Made by a program: the position numbers and the translations under genes
Part shown: positions 8,836 to 18,243 of the stretch, one piece after another
Layout: each line of letters begins with the position of its first letter
Position numbering within the stretch: the first letter of the stretch is position 1
The notes under the pieces: model-generated
Seen by the model: the letters and a program-made list of their open reading frames with translations, nothing else
Database searches by the model: none
What the model was told of the DNA's origin: nothing
DNA from: Tepidibacter mesophilus
GTDB taxonomy: Bacteria > Bacillota > Clostridia > Peptostreptococcales > Peptostreptococcaceae
Length of the DNA: 64,000 nucleotides
Direction of reading: 5' to 3'
Assembly (NCBI RefSeq): GCF_002724055.1
Contig: NZ_BDQY01000015.1
Coordinates: forward strand, 21,328 to 85,327

Positions 8836-10374
8836 TCATAAATAAATTATCTCTAAATCAACTTCATCATCTTGCCTGTTATAATAGATTTTATTTACTA
8901 TAGCTTTTAATAAGTCATTTTGTTCTTTTGGAGTAGTAGCTTTATTCCAATTATTTTTAAAATATTTTATTCTATCCTCTAATTCATCTGTATTTAATAT
9001 TCTTATTTTCCCTATTTCTTCTTCCAAATTAATAACTTCATTTTTCAGTTTTTCAATATCTTTCTCTACTGGTTCTTTTCGATTTAAAAACTGTTCTAAA
9101 GTATATACTCCCTTTTCATAAGCTTCCATTATTCTCTCTAGTTTTTTCTCATTCTTACTTAAGTAGTTTTTCTTTTGGATTAATAACACTTTATTAACAT
9201 CTATTTCTTTTGAACTTTTCTCCATCTCTGTTAGTTTATCATCTATCAAGTAATTGTTTATTACATTACTATATAATACATCAAATAACTCTTCTGATAA
9301 TTTCACACCTCTTTGCACACACTTATTCCCATAAGGATCTTTATAAGTACATTGTAAATATTTAGCTCTATATCCTCTTTTATCTTCTTTTCCTATTACT
9401 ATTCTCATACGCTTACCACATTTTTTACAGTATACTAATCCACTTAATGCAAATGTACCTTTTCTACTCTTTCTAGGTATCTTTTGATTTCTATTCATAA
9501 TTTCTAGTATTTTTTTATGCTCATCTTCCGTTTTTAACTTTTCATGCTCACCTACGCCTGTGCTCCATTCACTCTTATCTCTTTGTTTAATAACCTTTTT
9601 ACGTCCTTCTCTATCTTTTCTCCATTCATTTTTTCCATAAGTAACAATACCCATGTGCAACTCATGTAATAGTATTCTCTGTACTGTATTACTGCTCCAT
9701 AGCTTACTGTTCGGTGAAGATATGTTTTGATTATTAAGGTAAAACGATATAGCCTCAAACCCATGAGTACCTGATAGATACATATCCTTAATTGATTCAT
9801 ATACTTTACGTTTTTCTTCATTTACTACTAGTTTACCCCAAATTTGCTCTTTTCCCTTTGCATCAATTGAAACCTTTTTAATATATTCATATGGATATGG
9901 CGGAGTTCCATTTGTCCAATTACCTTTTTTAGCTCCTGCCTTTTTTCCATTAATAAGTCGCTCTATAATTTTTTTTAACTCCATATGCGAAAATGTACCT
10001 TTGATTCCTAATAATGCATTTTCTCCTATATCACTAACATCATAAGTTTTTGTAGGAGTTATTATAGGTATATTAGCATAATTTATTACCTCTATTATCT
10101 CTCCCAATTCTCGCATATTCCCCCTTGTTAATCTATCTATATCCATTACTAATATACCATCATATAACCCCTGCTCTATTAAGTCTAATACTTTCTGCAT
10201 TTTTGGTCTATTTGCTAACCTCTCTCCACTTACCACTTCCTCAAATACATTGTATTTCCAGCCATTTTTATTCGCATACTCAACCAACTCAAGTTTATGA
10301 TTATCTAATACAGTCATATCATCTCCTCTTGATTTTCTTAAATATATAACTACATTATTAATTTCCCTTTCCAT
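8836..10374 (-). CDS. Large serine recombinase (phage/ICE-type site-specific integrase)
   Basis: 512 residues with the complete layout. The resolvase domain carries VVIYLRKSRGDD (catalytic S15) and the IDRLTRG motif (79-85). The recombinase domain follows at about 140-260. A zinc ribbon uses C316, C319, C342 and C352. A C-terminal coiled coil at about 380-460 completes the protein. Such enzymes integrate and excise elements by recombining attP with attB. Its 3' end adjoins decayed copy 2 of the DUF255 5' end, consistent with that gene being its target. Start ATG at 10374 follows AAAGGAGAGGGGATGTA. Divergent from a small Xre regulator across a region with palindromic operators. Confidence 0.93.
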   Translation of the reverse strand: MEREINNVVIYLRKSRGDDMTVLDNHKLELVEYANKNGWKYNVFEEVVSGERLANRPKMQKVLDLIEQGLYDGILVMDIDRLTRGNMRELGEIIEVINYANIPIITPTKTYDVSDIGENALLGIKGTFSHMELKKIIERLINGKKAGAKKGNWTNGTPPYPYEYIKKVSIDAKGKEQIWGKLVVNEEKRKVYESIKDMYLSGTHGFEAISFYLNNQNISSPNSKLWSSNTVQRILLHELHMGIVTYGKNEWRKDREGRKKVIKQRDKSEWSTGVGEHEKLKTEDEHKKILEIMNRNQKIPRKSRKGTFALSGLVYCKKCGKRMRIVIGKEDKRGYRAKYLQCTYKDPYGNKCVQRGVKLSEELFDVLYSNVINNYLIDDKLTEMEKSSKEIDVNKVLLIQKKNYLSKNEKKLERIMEAYEKGVYTLEQFLNRKEPVEKDIEKLKNEVINLEEEIGKIRILNTDELEDRIKYFKNNWNKATTPKEQNDLLKAIVNKIYYNRQDDEVDLEIIYL

Positions 10375-10514
10375 TACATCCCCTCTCCTTTATAGCGTTT
10401 TTTAGTTTTTTATAAACAATAACTTTTGCCATATGCTAACAACAAGTATTGAGATTATAACGCTCTTCGTCTTTCTTTAACCCTTATCCTTATGTTATTT
10501 AAATTTACATATAT

Positions 10515-10554
10515 AACGGTATTCCGTATCATAATTATATTACGGAATACCGTT
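10515..10554. promoter_or_regulatory. Paired palindromic operators between recombinase and Xre genes
   Basis: AACGGTATTCCGTA (10515-10528) and its exact inverse TACGGAATACCGTT (10541-10554) flank an AT-rich centre. Each half is itself close to a palindrome (ACGG....CCGT). The position upstream of the xre start and between divergent genes fits an autoregulatory operator controlling element excision. The binding protein is presumably the neighbouring HTH protein (inference). Confidence 0.6.
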
Positions 10555-10642
10555 GCATTCAAGTTTTTTTTAATATATAGTAAACTTATAAAAAATGTCT
10601 ACTTACTACTCTTAACCGAAACTATTGAAAGGAGGGACTCTT

Positions 10643-10849
10643 TTGCCTGTAAAACTTCGATTAAAAGAAATCTTAGAAGAAAAGGGAGTATCTCAAAGAG
10701 AATTAGCAAGAATGATGGATACTCGTCCTGCTACTATTAGCCATCTTTGTTCTGAAAAATCTAAATCTGTGTATTATGAAACACTAGACCAGCTTTGTAA
10801 AACTCTTGATGTCCATTTACATGACCTTATAGTTATGGAAAATGACTGA
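10643..10849 (+). CDS. Small Cro/CI (Xre) family HTH regulator
   Basis: 68 residues consisting of one HTH_3-type domain: EILEEKGVSQRELARMMDTR followed by PATISHLC and a DQLCKTLDVHLHDLI tail, typical of YozG-like regulators. I chose the TTG at 10643 because AAAGGAGGG (10628-10636) sits 6 bases upstream; the earlier in-frame TTG at 10625 would place that site inside the gene. It faces the serine recombinase across palindromic operators and probably controls the element's switch. Confidence 0.85.
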   Translation: MPVKLRLKEILEEKGVSQRELARMMDTRPATISHLCSEKSKSVYYETLDQLCKTLDVHLHDLIVMEND

Positions 10850-11299
10850 TAAATCCTATCCGCCGCCTCAGGCGGAAGCGTGACTCTGATTAAATGATTC
10901 TATTTTCTTTTTATATGATTTTTATTATTGAATATTATTAGTGTCATGTTTTATGAGTTACTTTTATATTTTCTTTCGTTTTAAAAAATATTTTTTTCGA
11001 TATAGCGAAATATTCTTTTACAACTGAAATTTTTTTTCGTTCATCACTTCAATAGAGCAATTTCGACTACTTAACGCAAATTATTTTTGCTATTTTTTGA
11101 ATTTTTTTGTTATATATCAAATTCTATTTTTCTCCATCACCACGATATCTAGGTAGCACCTACCGAAATTAATAACAAAATATCCAACAATCATAAAGAA
11201 ATTAGTTTTAGTTCTAACATGTAAATTTTGTACTTCAGGACTTCTATAATATCCTCCTTTAAAATTTCTATTTTAGGTTATCAGTGGATAGCTTATTTC
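10850..11299. other. Gene-free stretch with a GC-rich hairpin
   Basis: No credible coding frame. A compact CCGCC-TCA-GGCGG hairpin at 10861-10873 stands out from the AT-rich surroundings 10 bases after the xre stop; it lacks a T run, so it is a poor terminator. A second short hairpin (GGTAG/CTACC) lies near 11152-11164. Otherwise nothing recognised. Confidence 0.5.
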
Positions 11300-11932
11300 T
11301 TATAATACTATTTCAGGATATTCCCTGTTAAATTCTTCTGTCACCGCTTCACTGAATTGACCGAGTATTTCTTGAAAAATTGTTAACCCATTTATATTGT
11401 TATAAAACTGTTGCATTCCCAAATAGCTTTTATATTCTTTACAAAGTAAATTCAATTTTTCAATGTAAATATTACTTTTTAAAATACTTCTTATAAACTC
11501 ATTGCTTTGTCTGTCTGATAATAACCCTGTTTTACTTATTGTACCTCTAAATCCATGTAATACTTCTGATAGTAGAATATACGGATTCAACTCAAGTCCA
11601 TCAGGCAAATAGTATGTATTGTTACGCCTTCTCTTAACAATGAGGAATTTCTTTGCTTCTAGCTCTTTCATGTTAGCTTGTACTGTTACATGGCTCATTC
11701 CACAATTTAAAGCTATATCATCAATTGATGGATAACTATAATATTTATTCCCCATATAACTCACTAAATCAAACAGTATTATTTTTGGTGTACTGCCTAG
11801 ATTTAAGCATCTTGATATTTTATGAGGTATAGGTGTATAAAGTGTATGGTTCTCTATCAACTCATTGTTCTGTGCTAGTTCCTGCATATAATTCCATCCT
11901 TTATTTTTTGAGATTTCTTTATTTTGTTTCAT
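11300..11932 (-). CDS. Winged-helix (HTH_36-type) protein, plasmid/element replication-type
   Basis: 210 residues. Residues about 45-115 form a winged helix: KIILFDLVSYMGNKYYSYPS, DDIALNCGMSHVTVQANMKEL and a basic wing FLIVKRRRNNTYYLP. This HTH_36 arrangement is common in replication-initiation or copy-control proteins of plasmids, phages and ICEs. The C-terminal half is helical and unrecognised. A GGAGGCG site precedes the ATG (11930-11932). The 60-110 bases upstream contain two ACCTYTTACATG repeats that could be binding sites. A role in element replication is inference; a plain transcription factor is possible. Confidence 0.65.
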   Translation of the reverse strand: MKQNKEISKNKGWNYMQELAQNNELIENHTLYTPIPHKISRCLNLGSTPKIILFDLVSYMGNKYYSYPSIDDIALNCGMSHVTVQANMKELEAKKFLIVKRRRNNTYYLPDGLELNPYILLSEVLHGFRGTISKTGLLSDRQSNEFIRSILKSNIYIEKLNLLCKEYKSYLGMQQFYNNINGLTIFQEILGQFSEAVTEEFNREYPEIVL

Positions 11933-12642
11933 AGTAACGCCTCCTAAATTATATTAATTGTATAATTTCCCTTACTATATGGTGAACGTGGCTAACCTTT
12001 TACATGTACCGTCCACAATCTATTTAAGGGTAATTACCTCTTACATGCTAAAGGTCGATCCTAACGTGTGTTTTGTTGCATTAATAATATTATTATTTTT
12101 AAATAAGTCGTTCTAATAAAAAATTATAAGCTTTACTAAAAACAAAGAAAACTAAATTTGATGAAAATAAAATCAACTAGGGAAGTACATAATACAATAT
12201 TTACAAAAAACGTAATCCTAATAATACCTATTATGTAGGTATTATTAGGATTACGTTTATATTTGATGAGTTTAGTGTTCCATTCATCAATGGAGTATCT
12301 GTTACTATATAAAAAGACAGCTACCTATTATGGATAACTGTCTAAATATTAATACTCTAATATAAAGATATGATTTTTAAACTTCAGCTCTTAAATAAAA
12401 TTTAATTTTTCAGACATATCAAAAATTACCTAACCTTCATAATTTAATTACTTACGATATAGCTTTACCACTCACTCCACGTGTGTTGACTGTTGTATGT
12501 AATCAAATCTTAAAAAATATAGTGCGACGGTATCCTCAAATATAATATTATATATTTGAACAAATAAATTTAATAATCATATGCTAGGTAACTAAATGTT
12601 GTTTGGATTGACTCTACTGGTTGTCTATACATTCGAAAAGCT
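11933..12642. other. Gene-free stretch with possible iterons and a long hairpin
   Basis: Two copies of ACCTYTTACATG (about 11995-12006 and 12036-12047) lie 41 bases apart upstream of the HTH_36 gene and could be its operators or iterons. A 23-bp perfect hairpin follows at 12208-12258 (listed separately), then a weaker AGACAG/CTGTCT stem near 12315-12342. No coding frame is credible. Confidence 0.45.
12208..12258 (-). terminator. Long perfect hairpin, minus-strand terminator
   Basis: A 23-bp uninterrupted stem (12208-12230 with 12236-12258) with a 5-nt loop. On the minus strand it runs into TTTTTT, so it can end the three-gene operon that stops at 12643. It lies about 385 bases past that stop, which is unusually far, and the stem is longer than needed, so it could also be the footprint of a small mobile repeat. 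Confidence 0.65.
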
Positions 12643-14175
12643 TTAAAACGTTCTTTCAATACTTAAACAATCATATATTTCAGTAATAATTTGAGGAATT
12701 TGATTACTTCTAAAGTAAAGTATCCACGTTCTTTCATCTAGCAAATATCCATCCATCTTCTTTTTTAAATCTCGTCTATCAGTAAATACAAAATTATTTT
12801 CTCTAAATACAATACTAAGAAAATATAATTTAGTAATGTAAATAAAAAAATGTGTGGTCTCTACGCTAAAATTATCTTTCCAAACATATCTTGATTTTAA
12901 TAAATTATTTATAGCATCTTCTAATTTTCGATGTGCCTCATCAACATCTTTTAACTCAACAATTAAATATGTTATTACTGAATTTAAACAACTACTATAA
13001 AGAATTTCATTTAAATACTGTCCTTCTGTTAATACTTTCTCATTAAGTTGTTCCCACTTTTCATATATTATTTTACAAAACAAATTAACCTTATCACTAC
13101 CTATCGAATACTTATCTAAGTATATCAAGAATTGTTTATTATCTTCTATTGAATGTTTATATTGTGTAACCTCAATAGAGTTAGCATATATTTCAATAAA
13201 AGACTTATCTAGTCTTGACAATGTAATCCCCAAAGCTTTATGAAAATCTATAAATTTTTTATAATAAGTAAGAGACTGTATAAAAAATTGTTCCTCTACA
13301 ATAGAAATTCGCTCTAGTATATTAGCTATTTTTTCTATATAATTTTCAGGCATTTCTTTGTTTTTATACTCAGACAATATTTGTCTGATAACCTCAAATA
13401 AAATCCATTTATTATTAATTCTATCATCTAGTCCCAATTTAAGTTGTTCCTCTAAGTTTAGAGAAGACAAATAAAACTTAATGTCTACAGGTTTCTCTTT
13501 ACATTTAATAATATCAATAAGTGCATCATAATCTATAAAATAAAGAAACTCAATCAATCTATTATTTATTCCTCCAAAATAGATATCACGTCCTCTTTCC
13601 AATGCATCTATAAGGTTATATACTTTATTGATGTTATTTTCTTCTAATCCAATTATATACTCATCAATAAATTGTCTTTCAGAATAAGGTAAATCATCGT
13701 ATTTAGAAACCTTTAATTGAAGGTTTCCTAGTAAGTTTTTCAATTTCGTAGAAACAACCTTTATTTGACTCTCATCAAAATCAGATTTACTAATTAGGTC
13801 GCTAAAATCAATATCAAAATAACTGATTACCAATAAAAACACTATAATAATATTTATATCCTCTAGAGACTTATTTATAATATCTACTAATTTATTCAAT
13901 ACATTTTTAGCGTGAATTATATCCTGTTTTTTTATTTTATTATCAAAATAACTATATTTATATTGGTTGATAAAACAGAGCTCTCGATTTAATAATTCAT
14001 AACAATCTTGCAACACTTCATTATTGTTCATAACTATTGATTCTAAGCTATTTTTTCTTACACTATTAGTCAATTCTTTAAAAAATACCTCAACGGGAGT
14101 TTTAATTGACATATCGTTTTTTAAATTAATCACTTCACTCATAAAGTTTTCATATAATTTATTTTCATTTTTCAT
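12643..14175 (-). CDS. Helical protein of unknown function, third gene of candidate defence operon
   Basis: About 510 residues, rich in Asn, Ile, Lys and Leu and predicted helical by pattern, with no family recognised. I chose the ATG at 14173-14175: GGAGG lies 5 bases upstream, and this start overlaps the TGA of the preceding gene (ATGA overlap), a sign of translational coupling. Earlier ATGs at 14187 and 14196 sit on or before the ribosome site. Tight coupling to the VPA1262/PLD-like gene suggests the two proteins act together. No signal peptide or membrane segment is evident apart from a short hydrophobic stretch (IIIVFLLVISYF). Confidence 0.7.
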   Translation of the reverse strand: MKNENKLYENFMSEVINLKNDMSIKTPVEVFFKELTNSVRKNSLESIVMNNNEVLQDCYELLNRELCFINQYKYSYFDNKIKKQDIIHAKNVLNKLVDIINKSLEDINIIIVFLLVISYFDIDFSDLISKSDFDESQIKVVSTKLKNLLGNLQLKVSKYDDLPYSERQFIDEYIIGLEENNINKVYNLIDALERGRDIYFGGINNRLIEFLYFIDYDALIDIIKCKEKPVDIKFYLSSLNLEEQLKLGLDDRINNKWILFEVIRQILSEYKNKEMPENYIEKIANILERISIVEEQFFIQSLTYYKKFIDFHKALGITLSRLDKSFIEIYANSIEVTQYKHSIEDNKQFLIYLDKYSIGSDKVNLFCKIIYEKWEQLNEKVLTEGQYLNEILYSSCLNSVITYLIVELKDVDEAHRKLEDAINNLLKSRYVWKDNFSVETTHFFIYITKLYFLSIVFRENNFVFTDRRDLKKKMDGYLLDERTWILYFRSNQIPQIITEIYDCLSIERTF

Positions 14176-15797
14176 TTTTTCCTCCATACAATGCATTCTG
14201 GATTATTTAGCTCTTCCCAAAGTTCATCAAAAGCATCTAATATTATTTGCGCATTATCAACCTTTTGTAAAATATGATGTTCCTTACCTATGGAATTGAC
14301 AGATGTTCCTAATGACCATGCCAAAGGGCGCCCATTTTTCGAAGGAAATATTAGAAATCTGTCATGAAATTTCCATCCAAATTCACTATGCTGACATCTA
14401 AACTCCATGTTAATACCTACGTTATTACTGTTACTTTCAAACCCATTTTCTTGGGTTTCTTTCCACTGTTGAAAGTCATTTTTACTATTTACAATATTGT
14501 TTTCTATATTTACAGAATCTAAATGAACTTTTTTTGTTCTTTTTACATAAGAGCCTATTGCTCTCAGTTTAACTCCTCTTATTTCTGAATAGTATAACGT
14601 ATTTACAATATCTTGATAATCAAGAAAAGGGTCCCATAAATAAATTCCGTATGTTCCATGTTTTTTAATCAAAGTTCTAATATCATGCAATGCTTTATTT
14701 CTTTGATTAGCATTTTTACCGTATTGAACAAAAAATAGACTCCTTTCCAATTTTTTCTTCTCATTCTCGTAAACTCTATTTGAAATATGCGAAAAATAAT
14801 CTTTTTTTTCACTACCTGAATCAATACCTAAAGATTGTAATTCTATTTGATCTTCATTTAAAAGATTCCCTTCTTTATCAAAATACTTTACTATCCTTTT
14901 TTCAGAATGTTGAGTAGACATAAAACCTTTAAATGAAAACCCCTTCATAAAACTACCAGACAAATAAGCTACTATTAATTGGTTTTGACAATTAAATATT
15001 ATTATATCATTATTCATGTTTGAATTTCCTGAATGTATGTTATTGCTAGCATTAGTAATATCTCTACTATATCCAAACCCTATTATACTAGAATCAAATT
15101 CACTCAAAACTTTAATACAAAAGTTTGATTTATCAATAACTTTTGTATGCCATCCATTATCCACATGTATACCGTTCCATTTTTCTAAAGAACTATGGTC
15201 TATTATTAATAAATTACTGGGAAATTGAAATATTATATTTCCTATTCTATCTCTAATATAACCCAAATCAATAGGTATCAAGTTATTTACATGTACACAT
15301 AATTGATCAATTTCATCCTTATCTAGTAAATGATTTAATATATATTTATCTTCATCAAAAAATTCTAATATATAAGAGCCACTATAATAGTTGTTTTTTA
15401 ATATTGAATTAAGTGGAACATCAAGAGTTCCATTTGGTTTAATAAACTGTTTTGGAACTGGTTCTAAATTACTTATTTCTAATTCATTTCCTCCATGAGA
15501 CCACTTATTTTCATCAAGTAAAATATTAAACATTTGACGACATTTTTCAATGTCCTCATAATATTTAATTATTCCCATTGATACATATTCATTAATTTTT
15601 ATTAATTTATCTGTTAAAAAAGTTTCCTTATTGTTTTGAAAAGGTTTCTCTTCTAAAACTACACTTGTGTAAAAGTTGTATGTTTTCTTATTTCTTTTAT
15701 CATACAAAAATATTGTTAAAATTTCACAGCTTTCATAAAACCCTAAATTACTGGGATTAATAAGCAAATTAAAGTCATTTATAATACTTTGCTTCAT
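14172..15797 (-). CDS. VPA1262-like protein with PLD-type C-terminal domain
   Basis: 541 residues. The C-terminal 200 residues contain an ALHDIRTLIKKHG segment, YLWDPFLDYQDIV, EFRCQHSEFGWKFHDRFLIF and AWSLGTSVNSIGKEHHILQK. This HDRF...GTSxNS pattern is how phospholipase D-like nuclease folds end in the VPA1262 family. The N-terminal 330 residues correspond to that family's own domain, assigned from memory. Canonical HKD is replaced by H-D-R, so catalysis may differ. It sits between a PD-(D/E)XK protein gene and a coupled helical-protein gene. Start ATG follows GAGGGGAAGAG. Such proteins occur in defence and mobile islands of other bacteria. Confidence 0.6.
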   Translation of the reverse strand: MKQSIINDFNLLINPSNLGFYESCEILTIFLYDKRNKKTYNFYTSVVLEEKPFQNNKETFLTDKLIKINEYVSMGIIKYYEDIEKCRQMFNILLDENKWSHGGNELEISNLEPVPKQFIKPNGTLDVPLNSILKNNYYSGSYILEFFDEDKYILNHLLDKDEIDQLCVHVNNLIPIDLGYIRDRIGNIIFQFPSNLLIIDHSSLEKWNGIHVDNGWHTKVIDKSNFCIKVLSEFDSSIIGFGYSRDITNASNNIHSGNSNMNNDIIIFNCQNQLIVAYLSGSFMKGFSFKGFMSTQHSEKRIVKYFDKEGNLLNEDQIELQSLGIDSGSEKKDYFSHISNRVYENEKKKLERSLFFVQYGKNANQRNKALHDIRTLIKKHGTYGIYLWDPFLDYQDIVNTLYYSEIRGVKLRAIGSYVKRTKKVHLDSVNIENNIVNSKNDFQQWKETQENGFESNSNNVGINMEFRCQHSEFGWKFHDRFLIFPSKNGRPLAWSLGTSVNSIGKEHHILQKVDNAQIILDAFDELWEELNNPECIVWRKK

Positions 15798-15861
15798 CTC
15801 TTCCCCTCCTCAAATAGTACATGAATTGCTATTTGACCTACACTTACAGTTTTTGTTCACC

Positions 15862-17853
15862 CTATTTTGTAGGATAAAAATTGTCAATAGTTGTATTAGC
15901 ACTTAATATACAAACATTATAATAATTTACTGGAATTTCTTTTTCCACTATATCAGTTCGATATTTTTGATAACTAATTTGCATTGAATTTTCTATGTAC
16001 GTCAATAATTTGTGCGTTGTCATCTTTCCTTCAAACACATGACTAAGGCTTTTTAGTACAATAACCTTTTTTGTTTCCCCTCCTCTAACTATTGAAGGCA
16101 GTTTTTTTGAAATACAATTCATTAATATACTATCATCTACTAAAGTTACATCATCCTTTTTTTCAACTTCTCCTAACTTACATGAATAAATTACAAACCT
16201 ATATACACGTCTTGGTTTCCAATCATGTCCTAACTTTAATGCCTCTCTAACGTAATGTATGTTTCTATCATAAAACGTACTTATGCGTTTTATCTGAGCG
16301 ATATCCTCTAACTTTTTATTCTTAAACTCAAATCTTTTCCTCGGTGTTAGAGGTTGAAAGTTTTTCTTGCACTCACATAGAAATAGGTCTTTTCCTATAA
16401 CGAAAGCCAAATCACACTCGTATTCGTTTCCCTGTTCGTCATTCTTTTTGATTCCACTAGCAAATATTCCACTTTCTCTAAATTCCTTAATTAGTTCTTT
16501 TTCATAGTTACTACCTTTAAATGCAATGTTATATCCTTTTCTCGACATTAACGAAATTAAAGAAATTGAAGCTTGAATGCTACAAGCATATGATGGCATA
16601 GTCAACACTTTATTGTCTTCAAACTTTATAAATGGACTATCAAATAAATCTATTGAATCTTTAGTAAAAATAAAATCATTTATCATACGTCTAGCATTGT
16701 CAGAAGCTATTCCATATTTCATAAATTCATCAACCCACTCATCAATAGTTAGTATAAGAAACCACTCTTTAGGTTTCATTTCTTCTGAGAATGTTTTTTT
16801 ATTCAAGAAATCTTCATTTTTCTTCTTTATAATAGAATATGCTCTAATCCACTGACTTAAGGGTATTCCATTACACATTTCTTCTAACGTTTCTGATGAA
16901 AAATATGTTCCACAAGTGTGGATATCTGCTAACTCAGCTTTATGTAAAGCTACATTAGGGGGTAATTGTTTAGTATTTTCATCAATTTTAATCTTCTTTT
17001 TCAATCCTTTGAACCCTTCTACAATTCTTTCATTTTCAAAACGTTGTAATTCTATATTTTTATTTAAAAATTCCTTTTTGTTTACAGGTAATATTTTAAA
17101 TAGATTATTAGATTTTATTTCTATACTATAATCATCAAACTTCCATTGCTCAAATAAGTTAAATACAATCTCTCTTATATCTATTACCTCAATATGCTTA
17201 ATTGAATTTATAATATATTCAGTCTGTATTTCTTTGTCAATTATGCAATGTTTAAATTTTCTATTTTTATATAAATATTTATGGAATAAAAGGGCTTGTA
17301 GTACTTTACACGATGATCTCATAATATGTTCTATCATGCTTGTAAATTCTTCAATAGATAAATCTTTCAAATTCTTATTACAGTCTCCAAATGCTCTCCC
17401 CATATCTATATTTAATAAATATTTATCTTTATTTCTAGAATTATTAATTTTTATATCGTTTAATGTCCTTATACAAGCTTCTAATATCAATAAAAATGAA
17501 AATAGTTTATACTCATCTGGTATATCTTTTAATATTTCAAATTCTTCTTTTGAATAAAAATCAGAAAACAGCAAGTTCAAACACTTCACTTGCTCGATAT
17601 ATTTATTTAAAATTTTTTCATTCTCAGTATCTTTCTCTACATATTTTTTTAATAAATCAATAGATTTTCTAAAAAGCTCCGTGTACCTTCCTTTTTCTCC
17701 ATATTGATTTATACCAATACCTGTAGTCTTTAACGCTTTAGTTGCACTTTTAATTCCATAATTATCAACAGTTTCTTTTAATATTGTAAGAAACTTACAT
17801 GTATCAGATAAATTATTTTCTAACTCTCTAAATATTCCATATATTTTATACAT
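15862..17853 (-). CDS. PD-(D/E)XK nuclease-domain protein, first gene of candidate defence operon
   Basis: About 663 residues (673 if the upstream TTG at 17883 is used; numbers below count from it). Residues 450-510 show a restriction-endonuclease core: SNYEKELIKEFRE (E461 or E463), ECDLAFVIGKDLF with D491, and CECKK with E504 and K506. The N-terminal 440 residues are helical and unrecognised and probably sense or regulate. I favour the ATG at 17851-17853, about 12 bases after AAGGA. It is followed by the VPA1262/PLD-like gene after 64 bases. The pairing of two nuclease folds inside an integrase-bearing element suggests anti-phage or anti-plasmid activity (inference). Confidence 0.7.
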   Translation of the reverse strand: MYKIYGIFRELENNLSDTCKFLTILKETVDNYGIKSATKALKTTGIGINQYGEKGRYTELFRKSIDLLKKYVEKDTENEKILNKYIEQVKCLNLLFSDFYSKEEFEILKDIPDEYKLFSFLLILEACIRTLNDIKINNSRNKDKYLLNIDMGRAFGDCNKNLKDLSIEEFTSMIEHIMRSSCKVLQALLFHKYLYKNRKFKHCIIDKEIQTEYIINSIKHIEVIDIREIVFNLFEQWKFDDYSIEIKSNNLFKILPVNKKEFLNKNIELQRFENERIVEGFKGLKKKIKIDENTKQLPPNVALHKAELADIHTCGTYFSSETLEEMCNGIPLSQWIRAYSIIKKKNEDFLNKKTFSEEMKPKEWFLILTIDEWVDEFMKYGIASDNARRMINDFIFTKDSIDLFDSPFIKFEDNKVLTMPSYACSIQASISLISLMSRKGYNIAFKGSNYEKELIKEFRESGIFASGIKKNDEQGNEYECDLAFVIGKDLFLCECKKNFQPLTPRKRFEFKNKKLEDIAQIKRISTFYDRNIHYVREALKLGHDWKPRRVYRFVIYSCKLGEVEKKDDVTLVDDSILMNCISKKLPSIVRGGETKKVIVLKSLSHVFEGKMTTHKLLTYIENSMQISYQKYRTDIVEKEIPVNYYNVCILSANTTIDNFYPTK

Positions 17854-17917
17854 ATTAACTATCATTCCTTCTTCTGTGCTCAAGGCACAAAAATTAATAA
17901 AATTGTTTAAATCACTT

Positions 17918-18243
17918 TTAACCTTCTTTACTTTCTCTATGAGTTCTAATGGCTATTCCATAAAAAATTATAAACCAGAAAATGAGACTTCCTATACCAA
18001 TGTTATGAGGATCACCTTCAACAAACTCATTAATAATATAAATCACTGTTCCTATTGCAGTAAATACATTCAACAAAAATCCCCATAAGTTTTTTTTAAA
18101 AGACAGTATCCCACTCACTATAAATATCATAGCAAATATAACTCCATAAATATATTGTGACCTACCATCCCCTAATGCAGACAAGCTATCCTCTATAAAA
18201 AAGCCCCTATAAGAAGTGATACTATACCTGCTTTTTCCTTCAT
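17918..18243 (-). pseudogene. Small membrane protein, frameshifted at a T run
   Basis: A good start (AGGGGAGAAC then ATG at 18241-18243) encodes MKEKAGIVSLLIGAFL and then stops at TAG. The next frame, open from 18202 to 17918, encodes SALGDGRSQYIYGVIFAMIF and further hydrophobic segments ending IRTHRESKEG. Adding one T to the TTTTTT run would join them as ...GAFFIEDSLSALG.... The restored product would be about 107 residues with four membrane segments. It may be a pseudogene, a sequencing slip at a homopolymer, or a slippage-controlled gene. It lies 64 bases upstream of the nuclease operon and could share its transcript. Confidence 0.6.

Noticed and set aside
9552..9821. 89-codon minus-strand frame
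   Set aside because: An alternate frame inside the serine recombinase gene.
10492..10740. 82-codon plus-strand frame across the operator region
   Set aside because: It overlaps the palindromic operators and the xre gene in another frame, with no ribosome site.
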